Assembly: GCA_014529385.2 (NCBI GenBank) | Contig: CM043963.1 | Coordinates: 99,873,412 to 99,937,411, forward strand | Length of the DNA: 64,000 nucleotides | Direction: 5' to 3' | Source of the DNA: Adiantum capillus-veneris | Lineage: Eukaryota; Streptophyta; Polypodiopsida; Polypodiales; Pteridaceae | In this document: positions 1 to 12,502 of the stretch, piece by piece | Layout of the letters: every line of letters begins with the position of its first letter | Numbering within the stretch: position 1 is the first letter of the stretch | Notes under the pieces: generated by a model | What the model saw: only the letters and a program-made list of their open reading frames with translations | Database searches by the model: none | What the model was told of the DNA's origin: nothing | Position numbers and translations under genes: made by a program

Positions 1-1150
1 ATGATGCCGTCGTGCCTACCAACGCACACAATTTTTATAACTAGTTTATTTTTGTTGGTACGATCATCGGTATCCATGCGACGTGTTGTAGTGATGGTTT
101 ATATCATCATCTAAATATAAGAATGCATAAGAAATTTAATAAAATAAGGTGCACACTATTTGTTCATGTACACTTTCATGTCATATGCATCTTAACATGT
201 GATAGAAATGAAACCAAAATAAGGTTGCTTGTATCTTTATTTTTGTAGGAGTTTTGCCCATTATGCTAAATTGAAGGACATGGTTCAAAATTGAGGCCCT
301 GACTGAAATCATGCATGTCATCAATCTTTGTCTCCCTCTCTCTCTAGATTACAAAAGCATGTTCCTCTTTGAGAACGCAGATTGTATTCAACCATTTACA
401 TTCTTGAACCTATTCCCTTGCACACAATCCATACCAAACTAACCATTCTGCTTAGCTCTTGCTCCATGAAATGTGAGACCGAACATTGAGGCAATGTAGG
501 AGAGCCTCTTTTTGTATACCCATTATGTTCCTTGAAAAATTGAGAGTATGAGTATCATACCCTACTCGAGTGCTCAATTTTTTATCACATCAAATTTCTT
601 TTCTTACATTTTAGATTGGACCATGGCCTACATTTCTTTTTCTTTGAGAAACTTCACATAGTCATAATTGATAATGTCAGTTAAAGTTATGACTTTGGTT
701 TGTATTGATCACTCATTAAATAGGCATTGTAGCTTTACTCATATTCTTATCTCATACAAACAACCGATTGACTAAGGTATTAGTTGGTTAATGATCATGC
801 TCGAGATACATGTGTAAAATCTTGAATTTATTCTTGTTTACAAAAAACATTGGAAACCTGAATTGTTTGGCAAAGAGGCTTCATGTCTTGACTTTGAAAA
901 AAAAACTTGGATCAAAAGGGGTGATAGCCTTCTAATCACAACTTCAACCTTTAAATTTTTTAAACAACTGGGGTAAATATAGGGTAGAAGCATGTTAACG
1001 TGCTACACTTTTTATGCTAGTTCACATGTGTGAACAAGCATACTTAGTTAGCATAAGTTGATTCATGTAAGTCACTATATTAGTAATCATATTTAAACTC
1101 CTAAAGTAAAAAGTACAATATAATAATCAAAAGTGGTGACCTATTGAATT
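1..1150. other. AT-rich non-coding stretch
   Basis: I see no supported gene here. The sequence is AT-rich with stop codons in all frames, and no repeat array or recognisable motif stands out. Confidence 0.5.
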
Positions 1151-1156
1151 TAGTCT

Positions 1157-1480
1157 TTGAAGCTGTTTGTTAGCACCCATAGGCGTCACAGAGGAGAGAG
1201 TGGGGAAGTGATGAAGAAAAAGGGCCGGAGCAACGTGGAGCCTGCAAGCAAGGTGGCGCATGGAAAGCATTTGTGTTCTCCTCAGCAGCCAACAGTAGCT
1301 GCTAAGCAGGAAGGGAGTTCAAAGTTTAAAGAAAAGAGCTCCAAAGAGCCGACTGCCCATCCTATACGCAGAAAATGCAGAACCCCTTCTGCTTCTCCAT
1401 CTCCGTGCAAAAGGGCAAAACTATCTTCATCTCAAGGTTCCCCAATGTCCCATGCAGGCAGTCAAGGTGGAGAAACATGA
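1157..1480 (+). CDS. Basic, Ser/Pro/Lys-rich ORF, possibly a 5' exon
   Basis: Not recognised. The frame codes for about 107 residues rich in Lys, Arg, Ser and Pro, with clusters such as MKKKGR and CKRAKL that look like nuclear localisation signals. There is no domain signature. It lies 250 bases upstream of another plus-strand coding remnant and could be an upstream exon of it. It could equally be a chance frame. A short minisatellite follows directly. Confidence 0.25.
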   Translation: MKLFVSTHRRHRGESGEVMKKKGRSNVEPASKVAHGKHLCSPQQPTVAAKQEGSSKFKEKSSKEPTAHPIRRKCRTPSASPSPCKRAKLSSSQGSPMSHAGSQGGET

Positions 1481-1557
1481 CTCCTGTACTCTCTCTCTCT
1501 CTCTCTGCGGGTTTTGTGTGTTTTCACTTCTACCACAAGAAGCTTCATACAATATAG

Positions 1558-1735
1558 ATGAGGACATTTCCATGCAATACAGTGGAGCACATTTCCATGC
1601 AATACAGTGGAGCAATATAGTTGAGCACATTTCCATGCACACTTGGATAAAACAATTGAGCACATTTCCATGCAATATAGTTGAGCACATTTCTCTTTGC
1701 TCGATACGATACAATTGAGCACATTTCCCTTTGAT
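1558..1735. repeat. Short minisatellite, unit like AGCACATTTCCATGCAATA
   Basis: A motif close to GAGCACATTTCCATGCAATA recurs about five or six times in 180 bases with variable spacers (ATAGT, CAGTG, ACAAT). Units are imperfect. It separates the basic ORF from the next coding remnant. Confidence 0.7.
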
Positions 1736-3010
1736 GTGTGCAAGCCGATGGAAAGCTTCAAAGGTCATGATCCCCATGCAAGATAAATTTTGTACAACTT
1801 TGGAAGAGTTCACTGCTGCTTATGGCCTTTCCATGGAGGGTTTAGATCCCAAAATGGCTAGGTGGGAGAAGGTCATTGATCTCAAATGGTTCAGCGTGTT
1901 CAAACAAACAAAGGATCCCAACCAGTACCGCATCAAATGTAGTACCATCCGTGCCAAAATGTATGAGTTGATGATGAAACTGCACTACAGTGTATACCAA
2001 AAGGCCCCAACCAACATGGAAATTTCCTTTCCATTTGTAAAGGGTTTCGTGAAAGAATTCAGTCCTATCGTGATTGTAGGTGGGACAACCATTAGGTTCA
2101 ATTGGGACGATTTACAATGCAATACTTGCAGGATATTCGAGAGAAGGGATATTATGAGGGCCATGTGAACAAGTGGAGAATACGCAATCTTCAGCTTCCA
2201 ACTTCAAAAATTAAGGATGAGTCTACTGGCATCTGCGAGGAGAACATGGCATTGGTAGGAAAGAGTACTGCCAAATCTACCAAGGCCACACTTCTACCTC
2301 ATCAAGATAGTCGACAAGAGATAGAAGCTTCTTCATTTTTTGGGTTGGAGGAATCGCAGTGCGTGAAGGCAGGTGTCCTTCATATGAAAACACAACTACA
2401 GTATGATAAACAATATCTAAACAATGTGCAAGAGGCCCTGGAACTTGCTAGGGCTTTGAATGCAAAAAATGTGAAGGTCAATCCTGTTGTCACGGCCATG
2501 AGACAGAGGTTGCAAGAAGCTGAGATGGAGTTGTAGGCTCTATTGCAAAGCAATGATGTGGATGCCCGACGAAAGGTCAAGCTTGAAATCAGAATAGAGA
2601 CAACCAAAGACACCATAGAGGCTATGGGGTTTCCTCCTGGTGAAGATGACCCCATAGATAGTGACATAGACATAACCTGTAAACTGGTAAGTGACCGTAA
2701 GTTTCATCTTTGCACTTTATGTTTGGCATGTGTGCTCAGCTAAGTCATGTACTTACCATGCTCTTTTTGTCTTGGTTTTGTAGGTTGAGGTGGACATTGC
2801 AAAATCCAAGGTGTAGAACTCTAAAAGACAACTTGAACTTTTGATGCACATGCACTCCAAGCTGTAGGGCTCGTTTCTCCAGACTTCCCTAACTAATCTA
2901 GCCCTTGCTAGTTTTATGAAGGATAGAGAGGTGCAAGACAGCATCAGAACAAACATTTGTACTGGCTGTGGTCTACTCCTTGAGGTCCAACCATTCCTTG
3001 CAATGGTTAA
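1731..3010 (+). pseudogene. Broken coiled-coil protein gene of unknown family
   Basis: Family not recognised. The first frame (1731-2110) codes for a mixed alpha/beta stretch containing LEEFTAAYGLSMEGL and KGFVKEFSPIVIVGG. Around 2110 the reading must shift by one base to continue as MQYLQDIREKGYYEGHVNKW. That frame runs to 2536 with heptad-like, coiled-coil sequence (LNNVQEALELARAL, MRQRLQEAEMEL), a TAG, and then more charged helix to about 2690. A GTAAGTG donor at about 2690 and a TTGTAG acceptor at about 2784 frame an intron, and the next exon (VEVDIAKSKV, then two in-frame TAGs) runs to about 3008. Several nonsense codons and one frameshift suggest a pseudogene. It may continue after the repeat array, at 5203. 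Confidence 0.45.
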
Positions 3011-3216
3011 GCTCCCTTAACTATCACCTTCTCTACTTTGTTGCTATATGCTCCCTTCGGACCACCTATGCTGCTCCCTCCTGCAAAAGAAGCATACCTA
3101 TTGCATGGTTGTGAAACCTTGCAACACAACGAGATCCAATTACACTAGAGACTGGTAAGAAAGCATACATGAATGTATGCTTGCTAGCTAGCATACATGA
3201 CATATAGTCTACAAGC

Positions 3217-5165
3217 TTGATCATATTGGGAATAAAAGGTGTGCTACTTAGCATAATGAATATGCTAATTAGCATGCCAGGTATGCTAGTTATCATACTA
3301 TATATGCCAGTTAGCATATACAGTATGACAGTAAGCATATTGGATATGCTAATTAGCATATCCAGTATACGAGCTAGCATACTGGATATGCTAGTAGGCC
3401 TACTTCATATGAAAGTAGGCCTACTTGACTAGCCTATCCAGTATGCTAGCTAGCACACTAGATATGCTAGTTAGATGAGTGTATTCTAATTAGCATATTC
3501 AGTATTCTAGTAAGCATATTGAGTATGCTTATTAGCATACCGGAGTTAGCATATTGAATGCTAATTATCATATCCAGTATGCTAGTTAGCATATTGGATT
3601 GATAGTTGTAATGCTAATTAGCATACAAGATATGCTAATTAGCATATGGATATTCTAGTTAGCATACTGAGTATGATAGTTAGCATGTACTGAATATGCT
3701 AGTTAGCATACTTGATATGCTATTAAGCATGTTGGATATGCTAATTACCAATATTTATATGCTAGTAAGCATTTTGGAGCATATTGGATTAGCTTAGAGA
3801 TTATAAGGTTTTCTAGTTAGCATACTAGGTATGCTAGTTAGCATATTGGATATGCTTATTAGCATACCGGATATGCAAGCTGGAATGATAGTTAGCATAC
3901 AAGATATGATAATCAACATATCCAGTATCCTAGTTAGCATGCAAGATATGCTAATGAGCATATCCAATATACTAGTTAGCATACTGGATATGCTAGTAGG
4001 CCTACTTGATTAGCGTATCCAGTATGCTAACTAGCACACTAGATATGCTACTTAGATGAGTGGATGCTAATTAGCATATCCACTATGCTAGTAAGCATAT
4101 TGGGTATGCTTATTAGCATACCGGAGTTAGCATATTGAATGCTAATGAGAATATCCAGTATGTTAGAAAGCATATTGGATTGCTAGTTGGAATGCTAATT
4201 AGCATATTGGATATGCTAGTAGGCCTACTTGATTAGGGTATCCAGTATGCTAACTAGCACACTGAATATGCTAATTAGATGAGTGGATGCTAATTAGCAT
4301 ATCCAGTATGCTATTAAGCATATTGGGTATGCTTATTAGCATACCGGAGTTAGCATATTGAATGCTAATTAGCAGATCTAGTATGCTAGTTAGCATTTTG
4401 GATTGCTAGTTGGAATGCTAATTAGCATATTGAATACGCTAGTTAGCATACTTGATATGCTATTAATCATGTTGGATATGCTAATTACCAATATTTATAT
4501 GCTGGTAAGAATTTTGGAGCATATTGGATTAGCTTAGAGATTATAAGTTTTTCTAGTTAGCATACTAGGTATGCTAGTTTTTCTAGTTAGCATACTATAA
4601 GTTTTTCTAGTTAGCATACTATAAGTTTTTCTAGTTAGTTAGATTATAAGCTAGCTAGTTTTTCTAGTTAGCATACTATAAGTTTTTCTAGTTGGCATAC
4701 TATAAGTTTTCCTAGTTAGTTAGATTATAGTTTGCTAGTTAGATTATAAGTTTTTCTAGCTATAGCATACTAGGTATGCTAGTTAGCATATTAGATTTGC
4801 TAATTAGCATACCGGATATGAAAGATGGAATGATAATTAGCATACAAGATATGCTAATTAGCATGTCCAATATGCTAGTTGGATATGCTAATTATCATAC
4901 TTGATATGCTATTAAGCATGTTGGATATGTTAATTAGCATATGTTATCTGCTAGCAAGCACACAAAAGCTTGTGGGTACACTTGAATTGCTTAGAGATTA
5001 TAAGGTTTACTACTTAGCATACATGGTATGCTTGCTAGCATACTTGATATTCTAGTTAGCATATATGATTATGCTAGCTAATATACACGGGAATGCTAAT
5101 TAGCATACTGGCCTAGCTGCACACATAGTCAACATATCAAACATACTATGTAGAATACATGACAT
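3217..5165. repeat. Palindromic 'GCTAATTAGC' repeat array 1
   Basis: About 1.95 kb made almost wholly of variants of TATGCTAATTAGCATA, a 16-bp perfect palindrome, joined by short linkers such as TCCAGTATG, TTGGATATG and GTAGGCCTACTT. Many copies are the imperfect form TATGCTAGTTAGCATA. Higher-order blocks recur: the stretch around 3400-3790 returns around 4005-4540, including TGGATTAGCTTAGAGATTATAAG. Because the unit reads alike on both strands, long Met-Leu-Ile-Ser frames appear on both strands and are not genes. The array is bounded by a possible splice donor near 3007 and a clear acceptor (TTTTTGTTGCAG) ending at 5202. Confidence 0.9.
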
Positions 5166-5202
5166 GCTTGTAAAGGGTGTAATCAAAGATATTTTTGTTG
5201 CA

Positions 5203-5870
5203 GACCTCTCAAAGCCCCTGCATGATGTGGGTAGTGTGCATAACGCCAAAGGTAAAGGAAAGGCTGCAACTGAGAACCCTTCAGCTGCCATGCCTGCTGC
5301 AACTGACACAGTAAAAGCTTCTCACAGACAATGGCTAGTGCTAGTGCTACTGCCTCAGGGGAAACATTGAAGGCTAACATCATAGAGGACCCACAGGAAG
5401 TTGGTGATAACATGCCTGCTGCAACTCACACATTAAAAAATTCTCAGTAGACAATGGTTAGTGCTAGTGCCAGTGCCTCAGGGGAAACATTGAAGACTAA
5501 CATCATAGAGGACCCATAGGAAGCTGGTGATAACATGCCTGCTGCCACTGAGATAGTAAAAACTTCTTAGCAGACAATATCTAGTGCTAGAGCCAGTGCC
5601 TGAGGGGAATCTTTGAAGACTAAAAACATAAAGGACCTGCAGGAAATTGGTGATAACAGCCCTCTCGAGAGTTTTTTGCAAAAGACTAAGGTAAAGATAA
5701 AAGTAGGCCTTGAAGAGGTACCTAAATAAATTGCAAACAAGGCTGTGGCTCCCCAAATAAGATGGAGGACAAAGCTGAAAGCACCAAAGGTGAAAAAAAA
5801 GCCACCCGCTCAAGAGCTTGCAAAAAATTGTGTCAATGACCTTTCCTTAGATTCTGTATTGTGAGCAGGC
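5203..5870 (+). pseudogene. Decayed exon with three 41-codon repeats
   Basis: Function unknown. After the acceptor ending at 5202 the frame reads DLSKPLHDVGSVHNAKGKGKAA and then a repeat beginning PAATDTVK, with starts at 5293, 5415 and 5538. Unit lengths are 122 and 123 bp, so the unit is 41 codons and the first copy has lost one base. Each unit carries a SQQT-SASASASGET-LKTNIIEDPQE-GDNM pattern. Copies 2 and 3 carry TAG at the SQQT glutamines, and copy 3 has TGA after SARASA. A Lys/Ala-rich tail follows to about 5865. The CAG-to-TAG type changes suggest a decayed low-complexity domain, possibly of the same gene as 1731-3010. Confidence 0.45.
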
Positions 5871-6089
5871 AACTGTCACTATTCAGTTGTTTGGCCTTTA
5901 CTACCCATACCTGTGCCCTTCACTCTTATGGCTATGCCATTTCGAAAACCTAATGCCTCTTCTGGCTGACTTTGTAACTTTTTTTATTTTCCTGGTGAAA
6001 ATGTTTGTGTAATATAATGTTGATTAGCAGTCCATTATAATTTTTTGCAATCTATGAACTTCTTCACTTTGTATCGATGTTTCTTTGTA

Positions 6090-7165
6090 GAGTAAGAGAA
6101 AGTGGCATTAATTTCCTTGCCTGATGTAAATGCGGCTATGCAATGGCAGAAAGTTTCAAAAAGGAGCATCCGCAAAGCCAGACAGATAAGGAGATAAAAT
6201 TTGGAGATTGAAAAGCGGCTAGAACAATATTCACAACGTGCCCGTAGAATTTTTGAGCGCCTAAATTATGTTCACCCATCTAGGGAGGTTATATATGCTA
6301 AATGGTATCCTCCTCCAAACCCAATATGGGTGCCTAAGCAACTGTGTGATGAAAAAAGGGCTCTTTTACTATATCTCAACGGTCTTTTGCTAAGGGTGGT
6401 AGAGACTCGCTTTGAAAAAAAGCCCCTTGCATATGCAAATGAAATGATAAAATACAATGTAGAGGGATGGCATGTGTTCTATCGCAAGGAAAGCCACAAG
6501 TTTTGGGATTGGTGTATTCAGCTCTCAGTGTGTATATTTGGAGCACAAGCATGCATCATAAAGTCATGACTATTTGGAGGGATGTTTTTAAATTGCAGGT
6601 GCCAAGGATTGCCGATATTCTTATGCAAGAGTAGTGCAAGAGGAAACCCTGGCTAATTAGCGATAATTGTATGTTTATGAAAGATTTAGCCGTGTTTTGG
6701 AAATACGCTCTGGCGTACAATTCCCAAAACACGCTTCTAATTGATGATATACTCTACAAAGTGTCTCAGAACCCAACACAAGCTTGGCTCGTTGCTCCAA
6801 AGCTAGAGGACCAAAGTGATGAGAAGAGAGAACGGTTTCTTATAAAAACTATGAAAGACTGCTTTTTCTTTGGCTGCAATCCGATAATCGAGCAGCGTAT
6901 GTGACTGACAATACCTTTGATAGCTTCTCTGATGAAGTCCTCAAACAATTGGTAAAGGAAAATAGAAGGCAAATGGAAAAGGAGCAGCAAATGGAAGCCG
7001 ACCTAGGAAAAAAAGAGGGAGGAAAAAGCTAGGCTGGAGAGGGAAAGAAAAGAAAAGGAGTAGCAAAGAGGCAACCTAGAAGAAGAGAGAAAGGAAAAAG
7101 CAGAGGAAAAGGAGAAAGCAGAGGACAAGGAGAAAGCAGAGAAAAAGGAGGTAGTAGAAAAGGGA
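6090..7165 (+). pseudogene. FCP1/NLI-interacting-factor-like HAD phosphatase, frameshifted
   Basis: This resembles the plant FCP1-homology (HAD superfamily) proteins that dephosphorylate proteins such as the RNA polymerase II C-terminal domain. An N-terminal helix (RRIFERLNYVHPS) precedes ALLLYLNGLL at about 6357, where the family has LLLDLNGLL; the first catalytic Asp is Tyr here. HKFWDWC follows, then after a 1-nt shift near 6520 VYIWSTSMHHKV (family VxIWSS). A TAG lies at 6631-6633, then KPWLISDN, KDLAVFWKYALAYN and NTLLIDDILYKVSQNP (the IDD motif) in 6640-6780. Another 1-nt shift near 6862 is needed to reach WLQSDNRAAYVTDNTFDSFSDE. The end is a Lys/Glu-rich coil. Two frameshifts, a stop and the lost nucleophile make it non-functional. 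Confidence 0.7.
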
Positions 7166-7765
7166 GGTTATAAAATTGCGAGCTTGTGATTTCGAGCCTT
7201 ATAATCGCTAGTTAGAGCTTTTGCATATTTCATGATATATATTGAGCTTTTCACCACTTAGTGTAAGCTATTTTAGAAACACTAACCCAAAATATAATAC
7301 CCAACATTAATGTTCAAGATAGAACCATTCTTGCTAGTAAGCCCACAAGTACAAAGAATCCTTCAATCCATGTATTAAAATGATTTTAATTAGTAATAAG
7401 AATAAAACATGCTTTATAAATATGATCCGATAAATAGTAGAGACAACTAAAATGCCAAAACACCTTGTAGTGAAGTAAACCACCACTAAACCATATTCCC
7501 AACACATGGACCTGCTAATGTGGACATGGTACCTTAATTTAATACTTCATTTCTCCTAGAAAGATAGAGATCAAATTTCAGCAGATACCATAATGGGTGT
7601 CCCAAAAAATTTACAACAAAATAGAATTTACAATGCAATTTGGTAAATAGTAGGGGAATCCAAGTTGCCAAAATACTTTTTGATGGGATAAATTACCACT
7701 AAACTATAAATAAGAGTTGAGTGCACAAAACTTTGAGCATTTGTTTGAGATCAAATAGCTATTTA
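7166..7765. other. Non-coding AT-rich spacer
   Basis: No coding frame, RNA gene or repeat array recognised. It is the downstream flank of the minus-strand SWIM-domain gene. Confidence 0.5.
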
Positions 7766-10700
7766 CTATCTTGAAACTGGACTTAGAAGACGAGGCTGAG
7801 CAAGTATGAAGGCTAAATCTTGCTTAGAGAGAAATGCTTGATGCATTGCCATGTGTTGATTGCGCTCCAAACCCAGGACGTATATATAGACATAGTAAAG
7901 ATGCTTACAGGCTAGAAATGCCTTCTTATCTTTCTCCCTCTTTTGAAAATCTACACAAGTGCATGTAGGATCTTCTCGTATATGAACATCATAGCACTCA
8001 CTAGTAAGAAGACGAAAAACCACATGATTGTGTGCCACCATTTCTTTTTCCTCTATCAACGTTGCACTTAGACTCTCAGCTACAGCCAAGCACTTTTCAG
8101 CTTCTTTTGAGATTCCATGCCTCCATTTTTTACTCCTCTTACATGATGGAGGAGGGGTTATACATTCACCCTCTCTTGGCACTATTACACACCGTAGTTG
8201 AAAACCTGCCTTTGAAAGGCCTGCATACTCCTCCTTTGAAATCATGGTACCAAGCTGAATTGGCCATGTTGCAGGTGTATCTGGCTTGTGATTGACTTTT
8301 TTGTCAACATTCCAAGTGTGTTCAACATTGTGGTTACAAAACCACATCCATTGAGCAAATGTTTTTCCATCGTATGTGCGCTCTGACCAAAATGATGGTG
8401 CGACCAACCCAAGACTTTGACTCTCAATTACATTCATACATTTTTTTCCTTTTACTCTTCCAAAGCACTTTCTACGACAATGAATTGGCATGCGCCTAAG
8501 GGTCTACACTGACCTGTGTATATCCTTTTCCAAAATTTGAGTTGCACTGTCCACACCACCATCACCATCTTTATTACCCATACTATGATATTTTGTACTT
8601 TCATTGTAAGTTGGTCCTTCTTCTTTGGCAAAATTTTCTTGCAATTTAGTTGAGTTATCCACATCCACATTGTGCATATTTGTGAAGTTAATTTTTTTTC
8701 ATGGTCGTCCACGTTGGCAACGATCTCGTGACTCCATGATATACCCTAGTGAGTGTGAGCTATTTCCAAGGTTCGACCTCTTCTTTCTTTGCATCGATTC
8801 TTTGTCATCATGTAAAATTGGATCTTGGAAGTTAGTTTCATTATCATTCATTCCATGCAGCTGGGGTTGGAGTCAACCTTGATTGTGCTCTACTCAAGAG
8901 AGAATCTATGTCTGGTCCAGTACCTATGTATTGTCCGGTCAAGTATCCCAACTGCTTTGCACATTGAGGATAGGAGTTGATGACATCTGTAATACAAGCA
9001 TCATACAATGTGATCTTTTTTTTCCCTCCCTCTCCAGAAAGCCAACTTGCATATATACTCTCTGATAAGTTTGTAGTAGGGATAACAGCACGATCCCATG
9101 GACTCAACTCATCCTGAAAGATTAGAAATATTAATTCACAATATTTACTACATAATTGTGAGATTTATACCCAAAACCACCCCAATGTGAGATTCTATCT
9201 TCCCACCAGGAGAACCAATTTTTCAAAGGCACTAGATTCTCTATTGGAACACCATTCTCATACCACCATCTCTTTATTGACCTAGCTTGCATTTGTGCTT
9301 CTAACAAAGTGTTTCTTGTTCTCCATTTTTCACACAAAGAAATATGCTCCATTTGTTTTGCATTTGGAATGAGTGCTCTTGTTTTCTTTTGGAGACTTTG
9401 TTCCTAATGGAACAAGCATGATCTTTCACGACCTTCCATTACATTGTCTGCTCCTCCATTGTAGATTGCTCGAATAGCATTCCAATTGGCACTTGCCTCA
9501 TCTGCCCCCGTAAACCCAGTGAAATTTGCAATTGGATAACCATTCTCAACCATAACAAAATTGAGACTTTTCCAAAATAATATTTCTGACTCTTCGTCTC
9601 ACATATTGCAATAACCATCAAGCTGTTCTTGCTGAGGCAGAAAGTATGCATTGTAAGACATATTAGTCAATGCTTAAATCATCACTTTTAAATACATCTA
9701 TAAATTTATCACCTTGGGTCATAAACTGAGCATGACATGGTTGACATCCTTCAACACGATGTGTATAGTCGAAATGGACCCAAGCATTATGCAGATCTCC
9801 TTGACTAGAACGATCCATGCATCTTATTAAATCAACTCCTGAACCAGGACCTTTGGTGGACATCTTAAAAACAAAACATTTATCATGAAGTCCTCCTTGG
9901 CCAGGGAAACGACTCCCATGAAAAAATGGAAACAAACATTTTTTCTTCAGTAAGAGAATATTGTCAAATCCATCTCCCACTACCACTGACCCATGTTGTT
10001 TTTCTGAAGCAATGATACTCCTTAATCTGTAATGCATTAGAAAAAAATAATTAGGTACTATACTGATAAATATTAACAAAAAGGATGTATCCTTACCTTT
10101 GGTTTTGCATAAGTGGCATCATCTCTTCCAGATAGTTTTGAAGTTCTGCATCTCCCATAGAATGTCCCTTGTCGAGAATGAGTGAATCCATTAGAACTTG
10201 ACGAGCCACAAGCATTTGAATTTTTTGAGGACCACTAGACCTGTCAATCTTCAACACTGTTTGGACTAATCCTCAGATTTTTTCTATGGTGGCACGAGAT
10301 GTACCTTTCTGCACATCATGCTCATGGTGGCCTACATGCACTACCAATCTTGACATGTTGCAATCCTCTGGCAAAACGTAGTAAATTATGCATGGACATA
10401 TTGCTTGACAAGTGACAACCTTGCCGCAGTAATGACATATAATCTTTGTGCTGTCTTCCTGAGCAAGGTAACCTTTTCCTATTGGTTTATCTAAATATCC
10501 ATGAAAATATGCATTATTGAATTGTTTATTGTTTAGATAGTACCGACAAAAATTTCTATGACATTCCAAGGAGAACAAACAATAACTCATCCGAAATGGA
10601 CATCCAATGGACATGTTGGTTGTTTGGGGGTGTGTCCATGTATGTCCATCAAATTTCTGCTCCATGCCACTCATTGAGTTACATTTGCCAAAAGTTGACG

Positions 10701-11010
10701 GAAGTTCAAACACAAGGTTCCCGTTGTATTCTCTAGGTAGTTCTTCCACTTTCACAGGCCCATGAGATCGTTTCATTAGTCTTTCAATCGGTGAGATGTT
10801 GAAAAGGATAATATCCAATGCACCACGCTTTTTTACTTTTTTTGATAGTTTCTCATCACCACTGCTGCTATCGAGGAAAATATAATTGTCTTGCTGTTTT
10901 TGCAAATTTGTGTGCAAGTCTCCTTGGGTTGGTATCTTGATAGCTGCAGCATAGAAAGATCTTGCATTCAATAAGTTTGTATCCTCTGAGTCTTCCACAT
11001 CATTGGTTTC

Positions 11011-11966
11011 TGTTGACCGCTTGGTCAACAACACAACATAACTCAAGTTTCGTACCAAAGTCTTATCTTTTGCGAGTTATGAAATGCTGCGGATTATGGC
11101 TATAAACGTCATTTGTAATGAGTAGTTATTCTAGTTTCAGAAGTCGGGGTGCAATGGCACTTCCGGATTGTAAATACAAAGCCATTTGACCCTTTCAACC
11201 CCATTTTTGGTTAAACCTAAGGTAGCCTTAGTATATAAGGTACCTAGGTCATTTTGTAAAGGAAGACTTTAATCATAATCAAAACTTAGCGCTGCCGTCT
11301 ACTGTGTGAGAGAGAAAGAGAGTGAGCGTGAGCTTCATCATCTCGCTACACCCGGCTCGCTCAACACATTGGATATCCGACTGCACCATTGTTGTAGGCT
11401 CGAGGAGAGCTACGCGACAACGCCAAGCATTCCACGCGAGATGAAGCGCACACGCCGACGCATCTACGAGCTATTTGTGGCCGTAAGTGTATCAAACGAT
11501 GTTTGTTTTCTGTGTGCTAGTAGTCTATAGAATCGTGGCGACATAAGCTACGCATAGGTACTCATAAATTTTAGTTTCGGGCCCTTTCAAAATTCTGTTC
11601 TGTCATCCTACACGTTTTCCGCAGATGGGTTTAGAGTGAGGGTTTTGAGTGTAGAAGCTTAGGGACAGGTGTATCCTAGTGAGGGGATGGTGTTCCTTAA
11701 TTTTCGTACGAATCTGGCATGATTAGGTGAGTTACCTTCCGCATGTGTGTATGTGGCTAGGTGGTGTAGTTGAGAGCAGTGAGGTTCTTGATTGTGGTTT
11801 AGTTGGCCTTCAAGAGTGTTTTATGTGTAGGATGGTCTTAGCCTAACAAGCTAAAGAGATTTCCTCCGTGTGCCTATCGTGTCATTTGTGTCCTCGATTG
11901 ACATTATGTTGATCTAGGTAGTGTTTGCATGCACTTCATGGGTGTGTGAGTCTCTCCCGTCCAACA
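11011..11966 (+). repeat. 5' LTR of the RT-less retrotransposon
   Basis: A 956-bp LTR, nearly the same as 21465-22422 with some two dozen differences by eye. A TATA box (TATATAAG) lies near 11230. The first 24 bases contain a small inverted repeat, TTGACC-GC-TTGGTCAA. The chance minus-strand Met at 11058 lies in this LTR and is not the start of the host gene. Confidence 0.93.
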
Positions 11967-11985
11967 TTGGCGCCGCTGCCGGGGA
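11967..11985 (+). other. Primer binding site, tRNA-Asp type
   Basis: TTGGCGCCGCTGCCGGGGA directly follows the LTR. It matches the complement of the 3' end of plant tRNA-Asp(GTC) apart from one C where TTGCC would be expected. The same primer site occurs at 23338-23355 in the inverted-LTR element. Confidence 0.8.
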
Positions 11986-12502
11986 CACAAGGACCTAAGT
12001 AGGTTTCCTACTAACACTCGTGTGATGGTTGCTTGATTTAGTTTCGGCTAAATAAAGCGTTTTTCTTAAGTGGATCCGGAAGAGGATATTCCATGATTAA
12101 GTGGATAGCCAGGAAGTGTGTGTCTTGCCGAGGGTCTGCGACTAGATAGGTTTAGTTAGTATCTGTGGATTAGAGTAGTTGTTGGAGGTCGAGTGATTTG
12201 TGAGGTGATAAAAGCGTTTACTAGTCCGTGTGTGGCAGTGAAGCGTTTTTCTACTCATAGATGCAAAACCCCATATGATTTGTAGCAGTAGCTTTAGGTA
12301 AGTGATCCGATTATGATCTAGAGCTATTCAATTATTTGCTAAAGTGCTTGATTGCATTTGAAATCACGGAAAAGTGTGCTTTTGAGGGTAAAAATGCATT
12401 AAACAAGCTTTTGTGGATATTTTTGTATGACTGATTGATGCTGTGCATATAAAACAACATTTGCAAGGGTTCTGTGAAGAAAACCTGCAATTCTGTAAAC
12501 AT

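Noticed and set aside
3217-4013. Met-Leu-Ile-Ser-rich frames on both strands (MLISISNMLTS and similar)
   Set aside because: They follow from the palindromic repeat, appear on both strands alike and have no complexity.
7166-7765. tRNA or rRNA gene
   Set aside because: No cloverleaf, A/B box or conserved rRNA segment was seen here or elsewhere in the window.
11306-11530. 74-codon frame in the 5' LTR, repeated at 21762-21986
   Set aside because: Same LTR sequence twice; not conserved as protein between copies and in the R/U5 part of the LTR.
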